Positions 1 through 9,934 of a stretch of 52,454 bases of DNA are shown here, in pieces. Made by a program: the position numbers and the translations under genes. Position 1 is the first letter of the stretch. Every line of letters begins with the position of its first letter. This stretch comes from Rhizophagus sp. LPA8_4_AMF (taxonomy: Eukaryota; Glomeromycota; Glomeromycetes; Glomerales; Glomeraceae), in the NCBI GenBank assembly GCA_021464525.1, contig JADRCO010000116.1, forward strand, positions 1 to 52,454, written 5' to 3'. The notes beneath the pieces are model-generated. The model was not told the origin of the DNA. It did no database searches and was given only the letters and a program-made list of their open reading frames with translations.

Positions 1-57
<57 letters not shown>

Positions 58-73
58 AAAAAAGAAAAAAAAA
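1..73. repeat. Poly-A tract at the window start
   Basis: An almost pure A tract with two G interruptions and a terminal C. It is one of many long homopolymers in this window and has no coding content. Confidence 0.9.
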
Positions 74-1192
74 ACAAATTAACAAACTTACCATTTATTA
101 ACCTTTTTCTTTTCTCACGTAAAATTATATGCAACTGTCTATTCGATTATTTCTCGTCGAATAATTTATTCATTCTTTATGATAAGTATGGTCTTTATGG
201 CTATTTTTTCCGCTTCATCGTGAGACTTACCATCTTTAATCAACTTCTTATGCGCTGCGCCAGTGTTTAAGAAAAATTTTTTATCATCATTTTTGAACAT
301 CGATATAATTCTGAATTGTCAGCAAAATATTATTTTTTAATATCAACTAGTTTTAGTCAAAATTTCAATTTTAATGATTTTTTTTACCTCATTTAAGAAA
401 ATATCTCAGTCTACTCTCTATTATAACACAAGACATATTCCTTTTTTCTACTTATTGTTTAGTCAAATCAAAATCATTCTTTTTCTCTCTTATTAATTTA
501 CTTTATCTACTGGGAAAACATTTCTCTTTTAATTATCTTGTTGCTTTATCAATTATGTCAGGTGCTCAGGTGAGTTATTACATTATTAAAACAACCTTAT
601 TATTATTATCTTCGATACATCATTATAGTCTTAAGTAACCTACAATTAATTTTTAAGAATGTTCTTTTGTTATTTATGTTATCATAGTAGAAAATTGATT
701 TTTTATACCAATGTATTTTATTAGTTATGAAATTTCGAGATTGTTATTCTCGATGCTTATTTATAAAAATCGTAGTGCGTTTATAAAATTATTCTCTTGA
801 AATCCGAAGTAGTTTTTTTTAAAAAATTTCACTAAAAGCAAGTAAAATATCTTTATCAGAGCACAGAAGTTTTCCAAATAGAAGTATATTTGTATTTAAA
901 CATATCGTTGGTTATACATTTAGTGGTTCGTTTATTTTACCGTTTGCTAAATTGGATGTAATGAATTACAGTAATATACAAAAACTATTGTTGATGCAAA
1001 TAGTTTAATTAATTAACTTTGTAGACACATAAACACATAAACATCCGTTTTTAACTAATTAACAAGTTAATGAACATTCAATGTACTATCTACGCGATGG
1101 AATTAACCGTTTCTGTAAAATACAACAAAAAAGACAAAAACAGGGAGAGGGGAAAGAAAAAAGAAAAAATTATACAAAAAAAGAAAAAAGAA
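74..1192. other. AT-rich intergenic stretch, possible orphan first exon
   Basis: No gene is assignable here. One feature stands out at 555-569: ATG TCA GGT GCT CAG (MSGAQ), followed directly by GTGAGT, a consensus 5' splice donor, and preceded by a pyrimidine-rich leader. That would suit a short first exon on the plus strand, but I found no convincing downstream exon, so it may be a chance match or the start of a decayed gene. Confidence 0.25.
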
Positions 1193-1345
1193 AACAGCGT
1201 AAGAGGACGCATCAGTCACTACTATATCGATAGGAATAGTGACTCCCTTGATCGTAATAAGGAAATCCAATACTTCCCCCAAAAGTCGTTTCTTTTCTCC
1301 AATAACATTTATCATTAAAGTGGCAGAAGGTCGGTTGTTTATAGT
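1193..1345 (-). pseudogene. Retropepsin-like (retroelement aspartic protease) fragment
   Basis: The minus strand encodes an open stretch running RPSATLMINVIG, then GEVLDFLITIKG, then TIPIDIVVTDASSYAV. The order (conserved RPS, G-E-V, an ITI-G strand, V-V-T-D-A-x-S-Y-x-V) recalls the aspartic-protease region of Ty3/gypsy-like and gag-asp retroelement proteins, where it normally continues into an IVGNDW-type segment. Here it runs into a poly-F/L low-complexity stretch encoded by poly-A/AAAG DNA, so only about 50 residues survive and no catalytic D-T/S-G is visible. The family call is by eye and tentative. No LTRs were recognised around it. Confidence 0.4.
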
Positions 1346-2519
1346 TTTTTTTTTATAATATTAAGCACTAAATGTTCTAGCTTGTTACGTGTGATTTGCC
1401 TACACCTTAGAAGAGAAATACGAAATAAATCTACTTAGACGTAATATCAAGCTTTTCACATGCTATAATTACTACATGTAAACATATGCTGGTTATATGA
1501 GAAATATCTATTTTCTGAAGATTCAAAAGTGAATGGAAAGAGTAAATTCAATTATAAAGTACTTTTCTTATTTTAAATATTTTGGAGGCATGAAAATAAA
1601 GTCCATGCATTAATGCATTTGGTTCGATAACAATAGATACCATAGATTAACTTTAAATTATCATAAGTCTAATTAATTTAGTAATGAAAATGAAAATAAA
1701 TATTGTTAACATAGTATTAACTTTTTAATATTTATTTAAATAGTTAACTTTAGAAAAGTTTTATTTACGAAATTCTCATATACAACATTTATTTAGCGCT
1801 GATGTAATTAGACGATTCTGATATAATTTTATAATGACAAATTTTATATGCCATTGTATAATTCAAAAAAAAAAATTTTTTGTAAGCTTATTCTATTAAA
1901 ATGTTATTGCATAAAATTCTTGGTAATATAATAGTATAAGTAATTCGTCATAGTAATCTTAGTGACTTTAATAACTAGTGATTTTGATATTTTCAGAATC
2001 TAATATATATTTATTATACACTTCAGGTATGAAAAAGAATGTGCCCAATGCGTGAAATAACATAATCCCAATACATTATGAAAATAAAATATCATAATTA
2101 TGAAAATTATTTCTTAAATTATATGAAATTTCAGAACTTTCCATAAAAAAATTTGTATGTTATTTAGAACTTAATTGATTATATAAAAACTGTCAATTAA
2201 GATGAATTAATAAAAATTTACGGAAGTATCAATCTTAGCACAAAATTAATCATTTAAATTTTGCGTTATTGGTTGGAAAATTTTCTTTTACGGCGACCTG
2301 ATCTACTGTGAGAAATTAATATAATTATCCGATTAACAAAAATTAAACGTATCAAAACAATATAAAGTAAAAGGATAAGAATAATGATGATGTAGTGATA
2401 TGGTTTATCAAATTTGTTGAATTTCAAAAAAACTTTATTATAAAATAAAATAAAATAATAAAATTAAAAATAACGCATTACTAAACCTAAAATAAAGTTC
2501 TAAAAAGATTACTTATAAT
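1346..2519. other. AT-rich intergenic stretch, nothing recognised
   Basis: No open frame, RNA gene or clear repeat was seen in this stretch beyond short A/T runs. Confidence 0.5.
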
Positions 2520-4050
2520 TTATATTCGAATACATCATCCATTTAATTTAGTGATTCAGTGCTCTGCTAAAATCTCGTAAAGTTATTATCACCAAATTTG
2601 AACATTTTACTATACCTTTCCAATATTATTAATCATCATACCATTTCTCTCTAGTCTCTACCCATAATTCCATCATTAATTTTTTTCTTCATAACATTTT
2701 CAAAATCTTTTCGATCACTAGGAAATAATTTTATAATTCCTAATTTTTTAATAGAATCAGAAATATTCGAGTTGATTAGTTATTCCCTTAATTCTTTGCT
2801 CATCTTCCAAAATCTAATTCCGGATAATTATCGAATATCGATATTATTATTAAGTTTAGGATATCTATAAGCGAAATAACTTTTAGACACATAAACTCGT
2901 GTCTCAGTCCAAGGTAATTCTGATTTGGAATATGGTCTTGTATTAATGCAAGTATCTAATCTAATGGTATCAGATGATGGCAATTATTTTCTTTCTTTGA
3001 CGCATTATTATCTTGATTACTAGCGAGTATTAGGTAGAAAATAACGGGGAGAGATTAAATAATGAAGTAATTGTAGTTTTATGATGTTTACTTTGTCTAA
3101 AGTAGACTTTTTAATTCTTCAGCTGTGATAGAAAATATAAGTAATTTTGTTGTATTTTTCGAAAGGTCTAATCAATAATTTTTTTTTTAATTGAAATTTG
3201 GTAGGATGAATTCTTTAAAATGCTGCTTTGATTAAAGATAAGAATGAGAGTTTGATATTTAATATTTGGGGACCACCACAGCAAAAAGGGGCTTCGGGTA
3301 ATTTTTATGATTTTTAAAAAAATTGTTTCTCAAAAAATTGAGCTAATAGGGACATAATTAACATAAAATTACAAAATTAGATTTTTCGGCCCTAAGCCCC
3401 CTTTTGCTGTGGCGGTCCCCATTTACAAAATGGTTTCGTAAGTTGTTGTGGAAGAGTAATGTTAGATTATAATTCGTTAAAAGATTCTTGTATAAAATTA
3501 TTTTTGCTTAATAAAAATTCATTAAATGATGAATAAAATAAGCATTCCTTTGTCCTTCCATATCCAATAGAATGATGCCACACGATACTAATAATTAAAT
3601 TCCAATTATTTGATTCTTCTGCCTCAAACAACAGTAGAAACTCTCTTTATTCAACAATAATTCTCTATAATAGAATCAAATTATCTTCTACATCACAATT
3701 TTTTTTACATGTTGTCTCTAACAATTGTTTAATATCATTACCATCATTAAAGATCAGAATTCAGATAATCTAATAAATAAAGGTTTAGAAGTATGCAAAT
3801 CCGCAAAAGAAACCGCTAAAGACGGTTCTTTTAATAAAATTTGTTCAAGTGTCGGATAAAGAATTCTTAAAATGATACTTTTAGTTTCATCGGGAATTGA
3901 TGATGACGTAGTAATAGAAGATAAAGAAAGGCTTGTAGGAATTTTGTAACGAATCGTTAAACCTACTTTATCGTTATAATAAAAAATCTATATCATGAAT
4001 TATATTCCAAGAATTGCAAATGGTTGAATAATATATTATTTATGTCTTTA
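2520..4050 (-). pseudogene. Decayed alcohol acetyltransferase-like (AATase/condensation-fold) gene
   Basis: Read on the minus strand from about 4050 downward, fragments in changing frames follow the order of fungal AATase-family proteins (BAHD/condensation-like acyltransferases). They are an N-terminal LEY...YYND..GLTIRYKIP segment; LRILYPTLEQILLKEPSLAV with SFADLHTSKPLFIRL; WNLIISIVWHHSIGYG near 3557-3590, matching the HHxxxDG active-site motif with the Asp replaced by Tyr; then ITAEELKSLL and a KHHKTTITSLF segment; INTRPYS; and a C-terminal FWKMSKELRE segment. There are several in-frame stops and frameshifts, and a MITE sits inside it at 3268-3420. No functional product is expected. Family membership is inferred from motif order; the ends are approximate. 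Confidence 0.6.
3268..3420. mobile_element. 153-bp MITE with ~31-bp terminal inverted repeats
   Basis: The element starts GGGGACCACCACAGCAAAAA and ends with the near-exact reverse complement (TTTTGCTGTGGCGGTCCCC). The arms match over about 31 bp with a few mismatches. A 4-bp direct repeat ATTT lies at 3264-3267 and 3421-3424 and could be the target-site duplication. It carries no coding capacity. It interrupts the acetyltransferase-like pseudogene, so it inserted after or during that gene's decay. The superfamily was not assigned. Confidence 0.75.
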
Positions 4051-4532
4051 CTCATTTTTCTTTATTAATAGAATTTTAGTAAGAGCTACGAATAAGTAAT
4101 GTATATATACTTCATATATAATCCCGTGATTTATTCAAATAAAAATTCGAATCCCAAATAGTTAAATACCCCATTCAGCTTATATTAATTTGTATATACA
4201 GTACTTAAAATTTAAAAATAAGTAATTAAACAAATTGTCATATGATTACTAATAAAAATGCAGGTTTTTTTTGCTGGATCACTAATTTTAATTCGCTAGA
4301 TGTTTTATCATGTTGCTTTTTCATACTAATCATGGCTAATTTCATAGTCGGATACTGTATGAAGTCTATAGAGATCCCAAATTTAGAAATTTACTGGTTC
4401 TGGCGAGTTTTTCATAGTGCCGGGCTGAATTACGATCATTGAAAACATAATCAAGGAAGGTCATCACATCATTACATTTTTCACGAGAAAAAAAAAAATT
4501 TTGAAATTTATAAATTTGATGTTCACGAAAAG
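4051..4532. other. Intergenic stretch, nothing recognised
   Basis: The stretch lies between the 5' remnant of the acetyltransferase-like pseudogene and the 3' end of the NADAR gene. A 66-codon plus-strand frame at 4242-4442 has no family resemblance and is not called as a gene. Confidence 0.5.
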
Positions 4533-6803
4533 TTAATCGTCAAATACAATTAAATCATCAAATTGGTTCAGTTCAACCTTCAATTCGGATAAAAACCACC
4601 TTTGATATTGACCAGAATTATATTTTTTTATCAATTTAACTTTTTCATGGTCCATTAACATTTTCCTGAGTTCTTGTAACATAATTCCTAATTTATTAAG
4701 ACCATCTTGATTCTTTCCTCCGTCACCCCAATATCGATCGTTTTCTGTATGTTCGAAAATTTTTACTTTACCAGTTGAAAGTAATTTATATTTCAAATCT
4801 TTATGTTGTGTAAATTTTAGAAATAGTGCTTCTCTCATTATGCCTTCCTTAAAAATCTCATTATCTGGTGGTTTAGGCGATTCCCAGTCTTCACGCTTCT
4901 GAAAATCATTTTTCCGTGCAATAGTGAAAGCTTCACGAGCTGAATAAACGAAACGAATTTTATTGCGAAGATGTCTATCTTTGAACTTCGCGGCTTGGAC
5001 TAAATATACATAGATGTCAGGATGAAATTATTGCCAAATCACGAATTACGAAAATTTCTCTACGTATTTACTTACAGTAATGTTCAGTCGTCGGCCATTC
5101 TTCGAAATCTTTCCGGATTGGGGCTCTATAAAAATTAGTAAACTCGTAATACGGTTCATCTTTATTATAAAAGAATATCTTGTCTCCATCACGATATGCC
5201 TAATTAGCATTGTAAGTCAATTTAAATAAGAAATGTAAATTATATTAAAATTAAATATAACTTTTTAACAAATTACCTTTTGAATTACGTTTTGTATTAT
5301 CTTGTTATACTCTTGTTTCCAAGTTACTGTATTAGAATCTTTTGCTACGCTGATGTTCAAACGATTTAAATATCTAGGGAGATAACATGAATATGGAGAT
5401 TCTAAAGGCTGTATGAAAATGATATCTAAAATTTCATTCTCGAATATCTCACGGACGTTCGTAAAAAAGGGATTCAGTCCTTTAGCTTCGCCCGAAACAA
5501 CCAATGCAGCCTTCCATGAATTTGCCCAACAATTCATTATAGAATCATGAACAAAATCTAGTGCATCATTTCCATCTATTATAGGGTTTCCAAAATGACG
5601 GAGGATAGGATGATAGCCCAATGAATGACATTTTTTGTAATTTGGACGTTCAATATAACATTCAAATGCTATAAATATTACAAGCAGATGAAGTGAATTT
5701 GAAGAAGATTGTGGGTCCGTGTGTTGAGAAATCCTTTCTGTGGATAAAAAATCATGTCGATTATTATTGCTTTCTCGGATATAATTAATAATACTTGAAC
5801 AACTATGTGATTCACAATTAATACAAAGAGGTGTTGTTGAATTTGAAGGTGCTGTTGAATTTGAAGGTTCGTTAATGAGTGCGCTTGAATAAAAATGACT
5901 TGTTGAAGGTAGATCATCAAATAGTGGATCGAATTGTCTTAATAAATAATCAAATGCTTTCTTCAACGTTGAAGAATTATTTGCTGTTTGATCGAGCATG
6001 TTTTCATCACTTTGTTCGTCACTTTCATAGCCATGTATCATGAAGGTGTTACAAATCTTTTTACGAATGGCCTTTTTAACTCCCTTTATTATGCGCTTTA
6101 TTTTTGGTTCTTTTGTTGTTTTTATTGGTTCTATTGGTGGTTGTTGGTCAGGGATGAATTCTTTAATAATCATTTCGTAATCGAAATTTTCATCTCGATT
6201 CTTTAAATATACTGAATTTGAGCAAACGCACGGTAATGGAACAAGCGGTTGACAACCACATGGGTTTGAATATTCTACTTGTTTTTCATCCGATTTAATT
6301 CTTCCGATATTGGGTTCCTTTTTAATATTAGGATGATCTATAATTGTATTTTCCCCGTTATGTGACTGGTTAGATTGGTTGACGTTGTCTTGCACATAAT
6401 CAACTTTAGAGTCATTAGCTGATACATCATATTTAGAGCAATGCTTCTTTTTCTTGCGTTTCCGTGAAAAAATGGGAGGTTGTTCTTCTTTGTTATTAAT
6501 TGGTTGCTGCGATAGTTCTTTATTGTTATTATTGTTCCCATAAGCGTTATCCGTTTCTTCGCGTTTATCTAATGATTCCTCAAGAAGTTCAAATTTTTTA
6601 CCCTCAGAGTGCCTTTTTTCTACTTCATCGATTTCTTTTTGAAAAAATTCATCTTGTGAAAGACGAGGAAAGGCTTGATTTTTAATTATCATTACTTTTC
6701 TCGGTCGATTATAAGTTTCTTCAAGAGATATTTCAATCTTCCTTTTATTATCTTTCAGATAAGTAACTTTGGTTTCATTGTCAATGTCCATCTTTTCGAG
6801 CAT
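4533..6803 (-). CDS. NADAR-domain protein with long low-complexity N-terminus (3 exons)
   Basis: Exons on the minus strand are 6803-5277, 5199-5076 and 4999-4533, joined at GTAATT...TAG and GTAAGT...TAG introns of 77 bp and 76 bp. Frame is kept across both joints, giving 705 residues. The NADAR domain begins near residue 510 and is encoded mainly by exons 2 and 3. It shows EFTNFYRAPI, EEWPTTEHYFQAAKF spanning the second joint, REDW, REALFLKF and NDRYWGDGG followed by GLNKLGIMLQELR. These are hallmark YbiA/NADAR blocks. Known members hydrolyse N-glycosidic bonds in damaged riboflavin precursors or remove ADP-ribose from guanine bases. The first ~370 residues are polar and disordered-looking, with basic KRKKKK patches and a Cys cluster (CGCQPLVPLPCVC). 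Residues ~370-509 look folded but unfamiliar. The gene is divergent from the PARP-like gene at 7447. The domain call is firm; the substrate is unknown. Confidence 0.85.
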
Positions 6804-7446
6804 TTTTCTATCTATTTGAGGAAGATTTTTTTAAAAAAAAACTTGAAAACAATTGTTCTTCAAATAAAATATGATGAATAAGTGACGCAACAGGAGGATC
6901 GACTGATTCCTAGTTTATGATTACTAATTTTTGGTTCTGTAATTGAAAAGGTACGCTCATAAAATCATGAATCTATTCTCTTTCAAGGATTAACATTACA
7001 AATAATTATATAAAATAAATAAATAAATATGTAATATAATAGATGTAATTGATTGTCCATAAAAAAAAGCTAACCAATTCTAATCAAAAACATTATATGT
7101 AATAGAAGAAATTACCTTTTAAGAGTATAAATAGAATGATTTTAATGTTATTATATTTTATTATTACTACAAATTTACGTATTGTTATTATTATTATATG
7201 AAAAAAATCTTTTTTGATCTAAAATCAAAATCTATCAATTAGAATTTTCTTTCTTTTCACATGTTTGATCAATGAAGTGATGTAAAATATGCGCAAAATT
7301 TTTTTTTCTTTGTAATATAAAGGTTAGTTAATTAAATTTCTCCCTCGTCTTATGAAATTTGACATAAATAAAAAAAAAGATCCTTAATTTTACAAAAAAA
7401 AAACGAAATCTTTTATTCCAAGAAAAATAAAAATTCAAAAAAAAAA
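6804..7446. promoter_or_regulatory. Shared divergent upstream region of the NADAR and PARP-like genes
   Basis: These 643 bp separate two start codons that point away from each other, so the region must hold both promoters if both genes are expressed. It is AT-rich, with A/T tracts such as 7371-7380 and 7394-7405 and an A-rich leader immediately before the PARP-like ATG at 7447. I could not identify a specific operator or a reliable TATA box for either gene. Confidence 0.5.
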
Positions 7447-8854
7447 ATGGCTCGATGTTGTTTAATTACATATTGTAATAATAAAATTGAATGTGATGAT
7501 TATAATTTATGTGTTATTCATATGAAAGACTTAAATTGTAAGAAATAAAATTCGATTTTATTTTTGCGTTATTTTTTATTTTATTTCCAACGAGTTTTTA
7601 TTTAAAATAATTAATTTTTATTACAGCTGGTAATAATATTCCGAGTACAATTCAAATTAAATCATCAGAAGATACAACTCACCTTATAGAAATTCCAAGA
7701 AAAAGTACCGATTTTAATGATATCGAAAATAAATTTTTGGCCGATTGGGTAAAGCCAAACACGCAGGGTAATCTGATCTGAAAAATAAAAGTATATTAAT
7801 AACGATATTATGTTGTTAATTGTACTTCGATTTCCTTATTAAAAACAATACGATAGGATTAAGAGTAGAAGCGATCTTTAGTATAATTTTACCGAAATCA
7901 ATCGTTAATAACTATAAGTCATATCGATCCACTGTTGAATCTCGCGGAAAGTTTAAATCGCAAGGTCTAGAAGAAGGAAACGAGCGAATTTTATATCATG
8001 GCACAGATCACGACTGCGCTATAATTTGTGATGCGTTAAAAAAACTTTGCAAATCTTCAAATTGTGCTGGGTGTGGAATTCTCATGAACTCTTTCAAACT
8101 TGACAAGGTAAATGTCTATCAGCAGAATCACAATTTTGTCAACATTTCTTTTAAAACTATTTTTTTCAATAACTTTTTTTTCGATTATTAAGGCGGGAAT
8201 AAATAAACAAGGACGATCTTTTCAACGCCTTGGCCAGGGAATTTATTTTACACCATATTCCTCGAAAGCCCATTTTTATGGACACGGTGGTGTGAGTACA
8301 TAATTTTTAACATGCTGTTTTATAACTTGATTTTTAATAATTGGTCTGTTAAAGGCCAAACCATTACCTACGGAAGCTGGACGCACTTGTAGAATGATGT
8401 TCATGACAAAGGTATAAAATTAGCTTGCGAGTTGTGACATACAAATAATTTAATTTTTATGTTATATATTTCGAGCGAATATTTTATTTATTTCATTTTT
8501 TTATAGGTTGTACTTGGTAATACATGGCAACCGGATCGAGTCTCACAAAATTGTCGTTCTCCACCGGCTGGACACGATTCTACATGGGGACGTGTAGGTA
8601 AAGTATTAATAACAGAATCGTTGATGTTATATTAAATTTACTTCTCACTAATATTACATAACCTTAGGAAAATGTCCTCATGGCGGAGCCGTTCTAAATT
8701 ATGAAGAATATGCAGTATACCGGTAAGATAATTTCTGTACGATATAGGAAGATTAAATCTATTTTTTGATTGATTTACTATGCAATTATTTAGTAATGAC
8801 GCATGCTTACCATCAAAATATATCGCCTATTCATACACAAGTACAAATGAATAA
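7447..8854 (+). CDS. PARP-fold ADP-ribosyltransferase, Gig2-like (8 exons)
   Basis: Exons are 7447-7537, 7627-7767, 7857-8107, 8193-8291, 8355-8411, 8507-8597, 8668-8722 and 8794-8854. All have GT donors and AG acceptors and total 846 nt (281 residues). The N-terminus carries a Cys/His cluster (C4, C5, C10, C16, C22, H25), possibly a small zinc knuckle. The catalytic part shows ERILYHGT (H125), RLGQGIYFTPYSSKAHFY (Y179, with Y190 eleven residues on, as in the PARP1 Y896/Y907 spacing) and NYEEYAVYRNDACLPS (E257). The complete H-Y-E triad is therefore present, suggesting transferase activity from NAD+. Cysteines near C142-C150 and the PAGHDSTWG segment resemble fungal Gig2-like PARP relatives. 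The target is unknown. It is divergent from the NADAR gene and convergent with the HMG gene at 9041. Confidence 0.85.
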
Positions 8855-9040
8855 ACGGTAAGCTTCATCACATGTAAGCATCTGCGCCACGTTTCTTTAT
8901 TTCACTATACTGTAACTTTGCTTTTTTTTAGTAAATAAAATACTAGCTAGACTTGTTAAATAATATATAATTTATAGAGATAAAAATTAATAATCTATAA
9001 TAATAATGTTTATATACGTTTAAAAATTTTTTTCCTTTTT

Positions 9041-9901
9041 TTACATATTATACATATTATAATAAGATTGATAATTATAATGTAATGAATTGTCCGCAGT
9101 ATGAGAATTTGTACCATCATCGTTATATAACTGGTACTGATTTATATCATATACGTTGGTAACATTATTACCATGAGATAATGAATCGAATCCAATGTTC
9201 TTGTTATTATTATATGAATTATGGGCCAAGTTTGTGTAATTTATCGAATTTATCGGTTTTTGGTTATCAATTTGATAATTCTCCTTTGTATATGAACCAT
9301 TTTCTTCATTAACGTTATTTGGCGATGGGAGTGGATTTGCTGTTTCCAAATCAGTATTAAAAGTATCCATATTTAAATCCTTTCGTTGTTGAATATCTTT
9401 ACTTTGATTACCCACAAAAGTTTTCATTTCTATTTTATTTGAATTATCATTTAAATTTGACTTATTTGAGAAAGAAACAAAATTCCATTTCTCTCTTTTC
9501 TTTTTTCTACTAGATTTAGGAAACAATTGTTTTCTTATTTCAAAAGCTTGTTTAGAAATTTTTTTATATTCTTCTTTAACATTATCAGGTTCATGTTTCC
9601 AAGATTTTGAAGCCATAGAAGAGATAACAGTCATTGGTAAATGATAACCTTCTTTACGAGCACTTTCAATAAATATTTTACGATAAAGGATAAATGCATT
9701 AGGAGTTCTTGCAGGTATTCGACTCATGCCACCATCTTGTTTTCTATCTGTTATTAATTTGTATGGATCAATTTGTGGTGGAAATGGAAGTTTTACAATT
9801 GATAGAGAAATGGGGTCATCTAAGAATACTTGATTTGGCATTGATGGATCACTAGAATCTAAGAAAATATGTTCTCTTTTTCGATCTGTTTCTGGTTCCA
9901 T
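9041..9901 (-). CDS. MATA-HMG-type HMG-box protein, subtype A
   Basis: HMG-box proteins of the MATA_HMG group bind DNA and include fungal mating-type and related transcription factors. An upstream ATG at 9934 gives 297 residues, but the Met at 9901 has a better context (A at -3, G at +4) and is chosen here, giving 286 residues. Numbered from the upstream Met, the box spans about 76-141: ARTPNAFILYRK, then a KSWKHEP segment carrying the conserved core Trp, then EEYKKISKQA. It is preceded by the FPPQI-type lead-in seen in the other subtype-A genes here and followed by a basic patch (SSRKKKREKW). The C-terminal half is Asn/Tyr-rich and looks disordered. No intron is seen. It converges on the PARP-like gene with 186 bp between stop codons. 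Confidence 0.85.
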   Translation of the reverse strand: MEPETDRKREHIFLDSSDPSMPNQVFLDDPISLSIVKLPFPPQIDPYKLITDRKQDGGMSRIPARTPNAFILYRKIFIESARKEGYHLPMTVISSMASKSWKHEPDNVKEEYKKISKQAFEIRKQLFPKSSRKKKREKWNFVSFSNKSNLNDNSNKIEMKTFVGNQSKDIQQRKDLNMDTFNTDLETANPLPSPNNVNEENGSYTKENYQIDNQKPINSINYTNLAHNSYNNNKNIGFDSLSHGNNVTNVYDINQYQLYNDDGTNSHTADNSLHYNYQSYYNMYNM

Positions 9902-9934
9902 GATTAAATTTATTAAATTAATTGAATGAATCAT

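Noticed and set aside
4242-4442. Plus-strand 66-codon hydrophobic frame
   Set aside because: No signal-peptide architecture, family or splice partners.
9902-9934. Upstream ATG extending the HMG gene at 9041
   Set aside because: The extension (IHSINLINLI) is AT-driven, and its start context is weaker than that of the internal Met at 9901.
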